Virus record (IMG/VR): IMGVR_UViG_3300010379_000052
Location: 1-25,035 of that record
DNA from: a virus
Strand: one strand, 5' to 3'
Length of the DNA: 25,035 nt
In this document: positions 1 to 7,679 of the stretch, piece after piece
Layout of the letters: every line of letters starts with the position of its first letter
Position numbering within the stretch: position 1 is the stretch's first letter
Translations under genes and position numbers: made by a program
The notes under the pieces: model-generated
Database searches by the model: none
Seen by the model: the letters and a program-made list of their open reading frames with translations, nothing else
Told to the model about the DNA's origin: nothing

Positions 1-1257
1 CGTCGTCCCAATGCCGACGTTGCCGCCATTTGGTTGTAAAGCCATATTCTCATGTGTTCCAGCACCATTCACAAACGCCCCTTGCAACCATACATAAGAT
101 GTCGCTCCGTTTCCAGTATCACGCGCACCGAGGTTTAAGCCGACACCGTTGGTACTGTTGCCGACAATTAACCCCGTCGTCATATTCCCACTGGTAGCGG
201 GTACTACATTGAAGCCGTTGTTAATCTGCACAACCGACATCGGTGCGATCATTCCTATGCCGACGTTGCCGTTAAAAATTGCATTACCATTTACCCCTAA
301 TCCGCCAGCTCCTATTTTAATCGCCATAGAAGTCCCGGCAACCGGATCTGAATAAGTCCCATTCCAGAAATGCGATTCTGCGCTACCTGCATACAAATAA
401 CCATTTATAACAGAGTTCCCGTTCACCGTTTGTCCAGCACTTACCAAAGCCCCCGTACTGCTAATAGTAAATTGGTTATTACTCCCTACGGTCAACAGCT
501 GGCTCGGACTCGTCGTCCCGATGCCGACATTGCCAGAGCTGGTAATCGACATCCGAGTGGTAAGCACGCTCGTTGCAGCATCCGTCATGGTAGCGAAGTC
601 GATCCGCCCCGGCGTTCTCCCAGCGGCGACAGTGCCTTCTACGCTTCCCACAATCGACGAGCACTCCAGGAAGTTTGTACCGTCATAGCACCAGCCGGAC
701 CACCGGGTGATGAAGTCTCCGGTTACCACTGTGGTTGGTGCCCCTTGCGTTCCACGGGCCTTGTAACCATTGAAACGGGCCGAGGAGGTGTCCGTGCTGA
801 ACTGCGCGGAAGTGATGCCACGAGGCGTCGTAGAGACCGTGGAGACCACCGCGAAGTCGCCTATAGCAGTGCCATTGATGGCGCTGCCCGTCCCTGCAAG
901 GATCGGGCCAGTCACATACAGGTTCCCTCCGACACCCAGAGAGTTGGCAGGAGCGCCCACAGGCAATGTATAGGCTATCTTTACCGGCCCTGGGAACGAC
1001 GAGCTGCCATCCGAAGCTACGCCCACGCTGATCTGCTGCCAAACCGCTCCGTCGCCGCGCCACAAGCTGTTGTCGGTCGTCAGGCGCACGGTCCTCGTGA
1101 TGCCGGTAGTCCCCGGCGGCAGCGAGGCCACGGCGTAGAAGTCCATGGGGGAGACGCACCCGCCGGAGCCGTTGGAAACCATGCCCGCGGGACATTGGGC
1201 GGAAAGGAAAGCTGGAATCAGCAGAGCGAACGCAAGAAGAGCGAAGAGACGCTTCAT
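1..1257 (-). CDS. Tail-fibre-like protein with signal peptide, C-terminus beyond window
   Basis: The minus-strand frame is open from ATG at 1257 to the left edge: 419 codons with no stop, so the gene continues outside. The first ~20 residues (MKRLFALLAFALLIPAFLSA, then QCP) look like a Sec signal peptide with a cleavage site after LSA. The rest is Gly/Ser/Thr/Asn-rich beta sequence. The motif GNVGIG occurs three times (around nucleotides 510-535, 250-275 and 1-27), twice as GNVGIGTT. Such repeats are typical of fibres and surface proteins that often end in an S74-type intramolecular chaperone; that end is not visible here. The likely role is receptor binding or head/tail decoration. The 24 bases to the upstream gene contain a perfect palindrome, CGCCAGCTGGCG (1269-1280), and no clear ribosome binding site. 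A secretion signal on a virion fibre is odd; a secreted, host-modifying protein is the alternative. Confidence 0.8.
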   Translation of the reverse strand, partial: MKRLFALLAFALLIPAFLSAQCPAGMVSNGSGGCVSPMDFYAVASLPPGTTGITRTVRLTTDNSLWRGDGAVWQQISVGVASDGSSSFPGPVKIAYTLPVGAPANSLGVGGNLYVTGPILAGTGSAINGTAIGDFAVVSTVSTTPRGITSAQFSTDTSSARFNGYKARGTQGAPTTVVTGDFITRWSGWCYDGTNFLECSSIVGSVEGTVAAGRTPGRIDFATMTDAATSVLTTRMSITSSGNVGIGTTSPSQLLTVGSNNQFTISSTGALVSAGQTVNGNSVINGYLYAGSAESHFWNGTYSDPVAGTSMAIKIGAGGLGVNGNAIFNGNVGIGMIAPMSVVQINNGFNVVPATSGNMTTGLIVGNSTNGVGLNLGARDTGNGATSYVWLQGAFVNGAGTHENMALQPNGGNVGIGTT

Positions 1258-1281
1258 ACTGCGTTATTCGCCAGCTGGCGT

Positions 1282-1698
1282 TTAGGGAAGGACTTCCGCG
1301 TCGATGGTGATGGTCGCGTGGTTGCCCGCGCCGAAGATCAGTTGCACCGCCCAGAAGATCGGCAGGTGGATACCCGCGGTCCCCAGGAGCTGCCCCGCCG
1401 ACCCGATCCCCGCCGGAGGCAGCCAGGCCCCCGGATAGAAGTCGAAGGCGTAAGTCCCCCCGGTGGAAAGCATGTTCGCGGCAATGAACCCGGTCAAGGG
1501 AATGACGGTCACCGTCCCCGGCACTTGGGCGCAGAGGTACAGCGAGTCGTTCGTTCCCGTGGCTGTGGGTGAGGCTACGGTGACGTAGAGGCGCACGCCG
1601 CGGCCGTAGTAGTTCTCTTCGACCTTGGAAGTCAGCGTCTGGGCTGCCGTCGCTATGGTGGCGGCCAGCAGGTTGCGGCGGAGCGCCTTATTCTGCAT
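1282..1698 (-). CDS. Small beta-rich phage structural protein, unrecognised
   Basis: This 138-residue ORF starts at ATG 1698 with a good ribosome binding site (AGGGGG about 7 bases upstream) and ends in TAA. The N-terminal ~25 residues are basic, then Ala/Thr-rich (MQNKALRRNLLAATIATAAQ), helical and weakly amphipathic. The remainder is Gly-, Thr- and Val-rich with alternating hydrophobics, as expected of a beta-sandwich. I do not recognise the family. It lies 10 bases after the beta-helix gene and 24 bases before the fibre-like gene, so a virion surface or head-fibre role is inferred from context only. Confidence 0.7.
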   Translation of the reverse strand: MQNKALRRNLLAATIATAAQTLTSKVEENYYGRGVRLYVTVASPTATGTNDSLYLCAQVPGTVTVIPLTGFIAANMLSTGGTYAFDFYPGAWLPPAGIGSAGQLLGTAGIHLPIFWAVQLIFGAGNHATITIDAEVLP

Positions 1699-1708
1699 CT
1701 GGCCCCCT

Positions 1709-2677
1709 TTAGGCGTGCGTCACGGCCACGGCCAGACCCACGGTGTTATGCGTCGGGCTGGCGCCCATGGCGAGCACGTTGCCGCTGTCGGTGGTGTTGA
1801 CGTAGGTGGCTCCGCGGAATGAAGTACCTCGCGCCAGGAGCACGCCGCCGCCGTTGGCCACCACCGAAAGAGCCGCGGTCAGCAGCGTCGAGCCCGAGTC
1901 GATGGCGTTCAGGAAGAGGCAGTCCTCGAAAGTCGTGTAGCGATCCTGGGAACCAGCGGGAGCGGAAAGGAAGACGCAGTTGGTGGCGTGCGAGGTGTAC
2001 AGCATGATGCGGCAGTTGCGGAAGTAATTCCGCGTGGCCTGGGTCCCGAATAAAATCACCGAGTTGACCGCCGCTCCGCAGGTCGAAGTGTCCTGCCCGA
2101 TGGTGCAGTCCTCGAAGAAGCACTCCTCGGCATGCGATAGCTGCAAGCTGTAGGCCCCGGCGATATCCATGTGGGTGTCGCCCATGCCCGCTATGTGGCA
2201 GTTGCGGAAGTGGTTGCGCTGCCCCGTGACGCTCAGGCACCCGGTGGGAAGAGCCGAAGCCACGCCCGCCCAGAATTCGATGTTGGCGATGTAGCAGCCG
2301 TTGGCCGACAGAGTAAACAGGTTCGACGCCGTGACGTACGTCGAGGCGAAGGCGATGCGCGCCCGCTGCGAGTAGAGCGGCCCGCTGTTGACCCCGATGA
2401 GGTGGACCATGTCCTTGTTCCACGCCAAGGTGGCGGCCTGATAGTCGGTGGTGTTGGCCCCGGTGTTGCCCTCCGAGAAGAGGTACACGGTGTCGTTCTG
2501 GTTGGCGGTGCAGACGCTCAGCGCCTTGACCAGAGTCTTGAAAGCCTTCGCCGGGCTCTTGCCGTTGAAAGCGTCGTTGCCGGTGCGCGGCTTAACGAAG
2601 AAGGTGTTGCCCTGGGTGAGCCATTGGCTGCCGATGAAGGCGTTGGCTTGCACCACGTCGAAATTGGTGACTCCCAC
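1709..2677 (-). CDS. Right-handed beta-helix (pectate-lyase-like) virion protein
   Basis: 322 residues. The start is GTG at 2677, chosen because AAAGGAG lies 7-8 bases upstream and no better in-frame start exists; the stop is TAA. From about residue 95 the sequence shows short repeating turns of the type N-x-F-x-N-C-x-I (for example NHFRNCHIAG, CFFEDCTIGQ, NYFRNCRIML, TTFEDCLFLN), the Asn/Cys ladder signature of a right-handed parallel beta-helix. The N-terminal segment (KPRTGNDAFNGKSPAKAFKTL) matches the opening cap common in such proteins, where a gap in an event list precedes the helix. Phage beta-helix proteins are usually tailspikes with polysaccharide lyase or hydrolase activity, or head decorations. 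I see no catalytic residues I can assign. It follows the capsid gene after 95 bases containing a GC-rich hairpin (GGCGC/GCGCC). Confidence 0.82.
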   Translation of the reverse strand: MGVTNFDVVQANAFIGSQWLTQGNTFFVKPRTGNDAFNGKSPAKAFKTLVKALSVCTANQNDTVYLFSEGNTGANTTDYQAATLAWNKDMVHLIGVNSGPLYSQRARIAFASTYVTASNLFTLSANGCYIANIEFWAGVASALPTGCLSVTGQRNHFRNCHIAGMGDTHMDIAGAYSLQLSHAEECFFEDCTIGQDTSTCGAAVNSVILFGTQATRNYFRNCRIMLYTSHATNCVFLSAPAGSQDRYTTFEDCLFLNAIDSGSTLLTAALSVVANGGGVLLARGTSFRGATYVNTTDSGNVLAMGASPTHNTVGLAVAVTHA

Positions 2678-2772
2678 TGTCTTGCTCCTTTCGGGACCTG
2701 ACTTTTGTAAGAGCCAGGCACGGCGCTTATTCCGCGCGCCGCCCCGCGGTTAGTTTAACACCCAGCTATCCG

Positions 2773-3696
2773 TTAGCTGGAGGGGACTCCGTACACCCCG
2801 TAGAAGCCGTTGTAGCCCACGGCAAAACGCATCCAGCCGGCCGTTTTGAGCGTGCGGCTGTCGAAATCGACATCGTGAATGGTGTTGAAGGCTTCCTGCT
2901 CGTAGAAGCGCAGTTCGGTGAGCGACACTTCGGCCTGGATGTACCAGGCATGCATGTCGGTCAAATAGTCCCAGACGGCCCAGGAATCGAACGAGGGCAG
3001 CCCGCTGCGGCGCCGGAAAGGATTGATCGCGCGATTCGCAGTGTCGGGGGCGTCGGTGCCTCCCAACATCGTGGCGGCGATGAATTCCAGGCCGCTCGGG
3101 AAGATGGCTTGCCCCGGCGGAATGCGCTTTTTCTTGCCGGTGTGATCCACCGTCTGGCGCATGTCGGTGAGAGCCAGGCCGATGGAGGTCATGTCCGGAT
3201 CGGTGGCGTAGCTCAGCCGGTTGGTCTGCGTGCCGCCGCCCGGTCCCACCAGAGGATGGGCCGTATTGAACAGGCTCACGCCGTCCGGACCGGTGTCGCT
3301 GAAGCCGCCGTTGAAGACGGAAGCAGCTACGACCTCCCGAGTTTCCAGCGCGGACTAGCCCAGCTCGCCGGCGAACTTGTTGACCACCCCGTGGCGGTCG
3401 TCGTCGCGGCTCAGCCGGGAGACCTTGAAGCCCAGGCCATACTGCGCCGTGATGTAGGTCTTCTTGAAGGCCGGGTAGGGCTGGCTGTAAGGCACGGCCG
3501 CGGCTTCGGGGACCACCACCATCTGGCCGAAGCCGGTCATTTCGGTGGTCTGCTCGATGCCTCGATTGGTCGAGCGCATTCTGAAAAAGTTCGGGAACTG
3601 CGGAGGCCACCGCTTGTAGCGGTCCTGCACGACCTCGTCGATGGCCGGCAGCATGGACTCCAGATAGAGGTCCGGAATTGATTGTCTGATCAGCAT
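2773..3696 (-). CDS. Major capsid protein, interrupted by an in-frame TAG
   Basis: Two consecutive open stretches lie in the same frame: 113 codons from ATG 3696, a TAG at 3357-3355 (codon 114), then 193 codons to TAA at 2773. Together they make one protein of about 307 residues resembling Mu-type phage head subunits. The landmarks are FGQMVVVPEAAAVPYSQPYP, the KKTYITAQYGLGFKVSR block, then ETREVVAASVFNGGF and GVSLFNTAHPL. The TAG falls between AGELG and SALETREVV, where relatives usually carry Lys, Arg or another polar residue, so one base change (AAG or CAG to TAG) explains it. GGGAG lies about 9 bases before the start. I see no internal start with a ribosome binding site after the TAG. Full-length product would require readthrough, suppression or a sequencing error; otherwise the gene is dead. 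Confidence 0.85.
3355..3357 (-). other. In-frame amber codon inside the capsid gene
   Basis: On the minus strand the codons read GGC TAG TCC. Homology-like sequence continues on both sides in the same frame with no frameshift, so this is a single-codon interruption. Other leftward genes end in TAG (stops at 7230, 7680, 10590, 14726 and 15475), so TAG acts as a normal stop in this genome. Confidence 0.9.
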
Positions 3697-3698
3697 GG

Positions 3699-4277
3699 TT
3701 AGACTCCCGCGCTCCCTTGCGCCTTGGCGTGGCGGATGATGATGATCTCCACCACGGCGTAGACGCCTTCGGCGTTGCCCACGCGGTTATGCAGCCTGAG
3801 GATCCGGCTGTCGGAATTGGCGTAAGTGGTTTGCAGTGCGCCGGAGTTGAAAGTCATGGTGGATTTCTTGGTCGTGGCGTTGCCCGCGCCGGTGACGAAG
3901 AGGGCGTTCTTGCCTGCCACCGCGGCTTGAGTCAGCGAGTCGCTGCCGTTGCCCTGGCCGATGAGAATGGTGTCGGGCGTATCGAAGACCCAGTGCAGCG
4001 TGTTGGTGGCCGCGGCGCCGTAGTTCAGCACCGATCCGAGCCACAGCGTAGTCCCCGGCGTGCCGTTCTGCAGGCTGGTGCATCCCGGTACCGGCAGGCC
4101 TGCGCCGATGTCGGCGATGTCAGTGAGAGCCGCCGAGACCGCGGACTTGCTCACGATGTCGCCTACGAAAAGAGCTTGGGTGTGGGCCGCGACTTTGCAG
4201 TATTGGGCCGCTGCCAGCGGGCCCCCGCCGTCGCGGCCGATCGGCAGAAAGCCGAACGGGTTGTTAGTGTTTGCCAA
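3699..4277 (-). CDS. Capsid-associated (probable head decoration) protein
   Basis: 192 residues starting with TTG at 4277; GGAGGGGG lies just upstream and the stop is TAA, two bases before the capsid start. The opening MANTNNPFGFLPIGR is typical of small phage head proteins encoded next to the major capsid gene. The body is Ala/Gly/Thr-rich and beta-like, with a central segment (PVPGCTSLQNGTPGTTLWLGSV) resembling decoration folds. No membrane segment or signal peptide is visible. Adjacency to the capsid gene and the small size suggest a cement or vertex protein; a minor coat protein is the alternative. The rare TTG start with a strong ribosome binding site may tune its amount relative to the capsid protein. 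Confidence 0.68.
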   Translation of the reverse strand: MANTNNPFGFLPIGRDGGGPLAAAQYCKVAAHTQALFVGDIVSKSAVSAALTDIADIGAGLPVPGCTSLQNGTPGTTLWLGSVLNYGAAATNTLHWVFDTPDTILIGQGNGSDSLTQAAVAGKNALFVTGAGNATTKKSTMTFNSGALQTTYANSDSRILRLHNRVGNAEGVYAVVEIIIIRHAKAQGSAGV

Positions 4278-4402
4278 TTCCCCCTCCTGAAGCTGTATTC
4301 GACAACCAGAAGATAAGTTGGTACGGACTGCAATTGTGCAAGCGTGGGGAGCGGAGGCGTGGGGCTGAGAGCGCTGTTGATTCCAGCAGCGAGGACTGTT
4401 GA

Positions 4403-4445
4403 GCGGCGCTGCGAATTATCGCTCGTGAGAGCCGCACAGCGCCGC
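4403..4445. promoter_or_regulatory. Intergenic hairpin between head-region and capsid genes
   Basis: The 188 bases 4278-4465 are the longest gap in the leftward block. They hold a 9-bp perfect stem (GCGGCGCTG at 4403-4411 with CAGCGCCGC at 4437-4445) whose 25-base loop contains a smaller hairpin (GCTC-TCAC-GAGC). There is no T-run, so it is not a canonical intrinsic terminator. Downstream toward the decoration gene, TTGCAC and TTATCT on the minus strand form only a weak promoter-like pair. A processing site, attenuator or separate start for capsid transcription is inferred. Confidence 0.5.
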
Positions 4446-4465
4446 CCGTTCGTTGGAGTATGTCG

Positions 4466-5425
4466 TTAGCTCTCGCGTCCGATCTCGATTCCCGCCGCCC
4501 GTGATCGTCCCAGGTAGCCTTCGGGATCTTCTCCGCCGGCATGGGTCGCGGTCAGAATTTCATCGTGCCCCAGAGGAGCGATTCCCTGTGTAGAGAGGCC
4601 TGCGGAGGCCTGCTGAGCCAGGGCGTTCTCGGCGCCGGCTTCGTATTTCTCGGCGATGCCTTCCAGCTTCTCGCGCGCCATTTCCTGCTGCTTGCGCCGG
4701 CGGGCTTCCACTTTCTCGCGCCGCATCTCGCCCAGCATCAAAGTGCCGGCCTTGACGATGTCCCCGTTTTCTTTGACTGGGGTGTAGCCGCGCCACCCGA
4801 GGCGGTCCACGCAGAGCTGGGTAAAGAAGCGGTACTCCATTCCCGGCCTGCGGTGGCGTTTCACCGTTTCTTCGAGAATTGCGGAGCCCAGGATTTCGGG
4901 ATCCAGATCGTCGGAGGCGTCGATCTCCACCGTGCGATACGGAATCTTCAGAACGCGATCGCGGAAGGCGGCAGCAATAGCTTCCCGTCCGAATTTGTGG
5001 ATGGCGATCTCCATGGCCTTGGCCATCAGCGGATCGGGCATGGCGGAAGCGCCCTTCTTCATGATGGCTTCCTCGTACCCGTGCGCCAGGTCCTCGCGGC
5101 CGTACATTTCGAGAGCCTCGCGGAACGTCGGGGAATTGTCCACCAGCGGATCGGGGCCGTAAATGATCTTGGTGATGGTCGCCTGATCGCCGGTGCCGAA
5201 CGCTTTCTTGTCGAACTGGTCCATGAAGGCCGAGGCAGTGTCTGGCTCGGGTTCGGGCTCCGGCAGTTTCAAGCCCAGGTCCGGCAGTACTTTTCTCTGA
5301 GCATCAATTCGTTTCTGGCGATCCGCCAGGATCTGCGCGTTGGAGGCGTCCACCGCGCTGGCGGCTCTGTGCTGCCCCAGCTCCGCGGGGCCGAGCTTGC
5401 GCTTGGGTTTCTGTGCCTGTGCCAT
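4466..5425 (-). CDS. Head-region protein of unknown function
   Basis: 319 residues, ATG 5425, stop TAA. The first ~70 residues are charged and Pro/Glu-rich (PEPEPEPD near residue 55-62), suggesting a flexible linker. Residues ~75-220 look globular. A long basic helical stretch (MRREKVEARRRKQQEMAREKLEGI and on) precedes a loose C-terminus. No enzyme motif is recognised. It starts three bases after the scaffold-like gene ends and precedes the capsid genes, so a head-assembly role (scaffold partner, protease-independent core or plug protein) is inferred from position. An alternative is that this gene and the one before it together act as the scaffold. Confidence 0.75.
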   Translation of the reverse strand: MAQAQKPKRKLGPAELGQHRAASAVDASNAQILADRQKRIDAQRKVLPDLGLKLPEPEPEPDTASAFMDQFDKKAFGTGDQATITKIIYGPDPLVDNSPTFREALEMYGREDLAHGYEEAIMKKGASAMPDPLMAKAMEIAIHKFGREAIAAAFRDRVLKIPYRTVEIDASDDLDPEILGSAILEETVKRHRRPGMEYRFFTQLCVDRLGWRGYTPVKENGDIVKAGTLMLGEMRREKVEARRRKQQEMAREKLEGIAEKYEAGAENALAQQASAGLSTQGIAPLGHDEILTATHAGGEDPEGYLGRSRAAGIEIGRES

Positions 5426-5428
5426 TTA

Positions 5429-6250
5429 TTAGCGGCCTCCCCTGCCGAGCTTCGGCATGACGTTGACGCCGGCCTTGGCTCGGGCGATGTACCTCTTCGT
5501 GCCTTCCTCAATCGAAATGTCCAGCGCGTCGCACATGTGGCGGATCGCTGTCTTGTCGTTTTCGCTGAGCTCGTCGTCGTCTTCCGAGGCTTCCTGATGG
5601 CGGGAGCCACGCTCTCCCGATTGGGCGCTGATGCGCGCCAGGCGGTCGGCTTCTTTCTGGGCCTTCTTCTCGTCGGCCTGTTGCTGCGGCGTCTTGGCCT
5701 TGCCGCTCTGGAGAAATTCCAGGTAAGTGCGGTCTGCGGCCATCTCCATGGCGACGGACTCGGGTACGCCTTCCTTTTTCAGGTTGCCGTAGTGCTGGGC
5801 GGTGGCCTGGAAAAACTCGCCTTTCTGGTTTTTGAGATCGGGATAGCGCTCGACCAGCTCCGTTTCCTTCTGGACCTGGGAGACGCGGCGGTTGATCTTT
5901 TCGTCCACTTCTTCGCCGCGGATGTAGCCGCGTTTCTTGTTCCAGGCGTCGAGGCCTTTCTCTCCTTTGGTGGTGATGAGCTCCAGTAAGTCCTGCTCGG
6001 GCTCTTCCTCTTTCGGCGGTTTGTCGGGCTTCCCGCCTTTCAGCGCCTGGTCGTGCCAGAACTGGATCGCGCGCGCCTGCTCGGCGGAGCTGAGCTTCAG
6101 ATCGTCGAGCTGCTGTTTTAGAGCCGCGAGATCTGCGGCGCTGGGTACAGCACCGGCCTGGGGAGATCCCGCGGGTGCCCCGCTTGCTGGGGGCGTGGCG
6201 CCAGGCGGCGGAGTCGCGGAAATGGTAGTCGCGGGAGGGGTCGGAGTCAT
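5429..6250 (-). CDS. Probable scaffolding protein
   Basis: 273 residues, ATG 6250, stop TAA. The first ~40 residues are Pro/Ala/Thr/Gly low-complexity. A coiled-coil-like stretch (AADLAALKQQLDDLKLSSAEQ, about 38-58) follows, then strongly charged Lys/Glu helices (DEKINRRVSQVQKETELVERY; QQADEKKAQKEADRLARI). An acidic run EDDDE near residue 225 and a basic C-terminus (KAGVNVMPKLGRGGR) finish the protein. Disorder, coiled coil and a positively charged tail that contacts coat are features of phage scaffolds, and the location upstream of the capsid gene fits. No sequence family is recognised, so the call rests on composition and position. Its start overlaps the stop of the upstream zinc-protein gene (ATGA). 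Confidence 0.65.
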   Translation of the reverse strand: MTPTPPATTISATPPPGATPPASGAPAGSPQAGAVPSAADLAALKQQLDDLKLSSAEQARAIQFWHDQALKGGKPDKPPKEEEPEQDLLELITTKGEKGLDAWNKKRGYIRGEEVDEKINRRVSQVQKETELVERYPDLKNQKGEFFQATAQHYGNLKKEGVPESVAMEMAADRTYLEFLQSGKAKTPQQQADEKKAQKEADRLARISAQSGERGSRHQEASEDDDELSENDKTAIRHMCDALDISIEEGTKRYIARAKAGVNVMPKLGRGGR

Positions 6251-6594
6251 AGGTTGAGGGTTTCCTTTCCAAACTTGGTGCCTCTGTAGAGGTCCTTGCG
6301 CTTCGGCAGATAGTCTTCAGCGCAGAGGGCGCAGAGCATCTGCAGCAATCCATCCTTGGGCACCACGTACATGCTTAGTTGTTCGCCAGCGCTGGCCTGG
6401 AGCTGCTCCCAGGTGCGCTGGCACTGCTGGCAGCCGATAGGAATTGCTCCCCCGAGAAAGTCGAGGGCGTGTTTATGCCACTCGAAACAGTAGTCGCAGA
6501 TCGCTTGTCCCGTGGCGAGCTGGTGGATCACCCAGGGGGCCCGGGGTTTCGAGCACCAGTGGCAGGTTACGGCGATGACGACTTGGGGGCTCAC
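6247..6594 (-). CDS. Zinc-finger-like protein with four CxxC motifs
   Basis: 115 residues, GTG start at 6594 overlapping the previous stop (GTGA), TGA stop overlapping the next start. Four CxxC pairs are visible: CHWC (~11-14), CDYC (~33-36), CQQC (~55-58) and CALC (~88-91), consistent with two zinc sites. The sequence between them is rich in Trp and His. It has no signal peptide or membrane segment. Function is unknown; nucleic-acid or protein binding is possible. Its place between lysis and scaffold genes gives no firm clue. Confidence 0.75.
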   Translation of the reverse strand: MSPQVVIAVTCHWCSKPRAPWVIHQLATGQAICDYCFEWHKHALDFLGGAIPIGCQQCQRTWEQLQASAGEQLSMYVVPKDGLLQMLCALCAEDYLPKRKDLYRGTKFGKETLNL

Positions 6595-6764
6595 TTCTTC
6601 TTCCGGCTCCGCTTCTTGATCACGCCGTTGGCCTGGCGCACCGCGCTTCCCTCGTTCCCCGTGCGAGCCAGAACTGAGTTAGCAACGTGAGCCCACTGCC
6701 GCTGCTTCGAGGGCGTGTTGGCTTTGGAAGTCTTGTCGAGGGCGTCCTTCAAGCTCCAGGGCAT
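6591..6764 (-). CDS. Small conserved-type phage protein (57 residues)
   Basis: ATG 6764, TGA 6593-6591. It overlaps the endolysin stop (ATGA) at one end and the next GTG start at the other, which supports it despite its size. It opens with MPWSLKDALDKT and contains TPSKQRQWAHVANSVLARTG, NEGSAVRQANGVIKKR. The pattern MPW-x-x-x-DA with WAxVAN and (D/N)EGxAxRxAN is one I recognise from many small tailed-phage proteins of unknown role near head genes. It is very basic at the C-terminus (KKRSRKK). Confidence 0.78.
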   Translation of the reverse strand: MPWSLKDALDKTSKANTPSKQRQWAHVANSVLARTGNEGSAVRQANGVIKKRSRKKK

Positions 6765-7303
6765 CAGCTCGCTCCCATCAGGCGATTGATCCGGAGTACG
6801 TAGTTAATCGTCTCTGCGGAATGGGGGCCTGTGATGCGCGGCAAAAAGAGCTGCGCCGTAGTCCATTCGGGCAGGCCTTGGGCGAGGTGCACGGCCTTGA
6901 GGATGTTGCCAGGGCCGGCGTTGTAAGAGCTGAAGGTGAGGTTGCGCTGCTCCTGGGGATTCGGGGCTTGCTTCCACCCGGTCCAGAGTTGCCGGTCGTA
7001 TTTGATGCCGCCGCGAATGTTGCTCTCGGGATCTTGCGGATCGACGCCCAGCTCCCTGGCGGTCTCGGGCATGAGCTGCATGATGCCGATGGCGCCTACC
7101 GGCGAATGCGCCGAGGGATTGAGCCCGGATTCGGCGATTGCCTGGGCGCGGAACCAGCGCCAGTCTTGCCCCGGAAAGTAGAACTCTCCCCAGTGCTTCA
7201 GCGCCAGATCGTACTTCAACGTCTGGGCGCTAAGCGAGAGCGAAAGCGAGCAGGCCAAGACCAACAGCGATAGCCAGCGCAAGAGGGTTGCTCCCGAGAA
7301 CAT
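6764..7303 (-). CDS. SLT-type lytic transglycosylase, probable endolysin
   Basis: 179 residues. Residues ~5-26 form a hydrophobic segment ending in LSA, then QT: a signal peptide or signal-anchor that would export the enzyme. The transglycosylase domain fills the rest: catalytic Glu58 in AIAESGLNPSA, GIMQLMP (73-79), the YNAGPG motif (127-132) and TINYV (165-169). The enzyme cleaves the MurNAc-GlcNAc bond of peptidoglycan, and position after two small membrane proteins makes it the likely lysis enzyme rather than a virion entry protein. The first ~25 codons overlap the upstream membrane-protein gene in another frame. No strong ribosome binding site precedes ATG 7303, so coupling to that gene is likely. 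Confidence 0.88.
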   Translation of the reverse strand: MFSGATLLRWLSLLVLACSLSLSLSAQTLKYDLALKHWGEFYFPGQDWRWFRAQAIAESGLNPSAHSPVGAIGIMQLMPETARELGVDPQDPESNIRGGIKYDRQLWTGWKQAPNPQEQRNLTFSSYNAGPGNILKAVHLAQGLPEWTTAQLFLPRITGPHSAETINYVLRINRLMGAS

Positions 7304-7412
7304 GCGCCGTGTTCCAACGGCGCAGGAAAGTGCGGTCCAGGACGAAGCCGTTGAGGATCACCAGGAGCATGACCCCTTCTTTGCGGAGCAGGGCCGTGAG
7401 GATTTCGTTCAC
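7230..7412 (-). CDS. Two-TM holin-like protein overlapping the endolysin start
   Basis: 60 residues, GTG start at 7412 overlapping the TGA of the preceding gene (GTGA), ending in TAG. Two hydrophobic segments (MLLVILNGFVL, ~15-25, and LALAIAVGLGLLAFALA, ~44-60) are separated by a basic turn (DRTFLRRWN). The last 74 bases are shared with the endolysin gene in a different frame. Small size, two membrane spans and the position immediately before the endolysin fit a holin or antiholin. Overlap-driven coding makes the second span partly constrained by the endolysin signal sequence. Confidence 0.6.
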   Translation of the reverse strand: MNEILTALLRKEGVMLLVILNGFVLDRTFLRRWNTAHVLGSNPLALAIAVGLGLLAFALA

Positions 7413-7669
7413 GCCGGCACCGCCGTTTTCTTCTTGCCCACGAAATAGGCGAAGACGGCGACCACCACGGTCCCTATTAGCTTCGCGGATTCCGCGGCAT
7501 TGTCCGCGTTGGTGAACTGGAAGCCGGCGATGGCCTTGGTGTAGTCGATATGCTGCGCCAGAATCCCGGTGATGATGATGCCCAGGATGTTCGAGCCCTT
7601 GTTGCCGTCGAGCACGTGCTCGAGCAATTTGTTGATGAAGGCGTTTTTCACGCCGTCGAGTACCGCCAT
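7409..7669 (-). CDS. Holin-like membrane protein
   Basis: 86 residues, ATG 7669 with GGGAGG a few bases upstream. A hydrophobic segment at ~28-41 (NILGIIITGILAQHI) and a second at ~64-77 (LIGTVVVAVFAYFVG), followed by a short basic tail (KKKTAVPA), match class II holin architecture. The N-terminal part is a polar amphipathic helix (MAVLDGVKNAFINKLLEHVLDG). It begins directly after the TAG of the barrel-like gene, and its stop overlaps the next holin-like gene. Holin/antiholin pairing with the downstream 60-residue protein is plausible but unproven. Confidence 0.68.
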   Translation of the reverse strand: MAVLDGVKNAFINKLLEHVLDGNKGSNILGIIITGILAQHIDYTKAIAGFQFTNADNAAESAKLIGTVVVAVFAYFVGKKKTAVPA

Positions 7670-7679
7670 GAATCCTCCC

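Noticed and set aside
370-1572. 400-codon plus-strand open frame over the fibre genes
   Set aside because: Arg/Pro/Gly-rich shadow of the minus-strand coding; no ribosome binding site and no domain, while the minus frame shows signal peptide and fibre repeats.
4541-5989. 482-codon plus-strand open frame
   Set aside because: Spans two well-supported minus genes and their junction in mirrored frame; the composition (runs of Leu/Gly/His/Phe) is that of antisense to Glu/Lys-rich coding.
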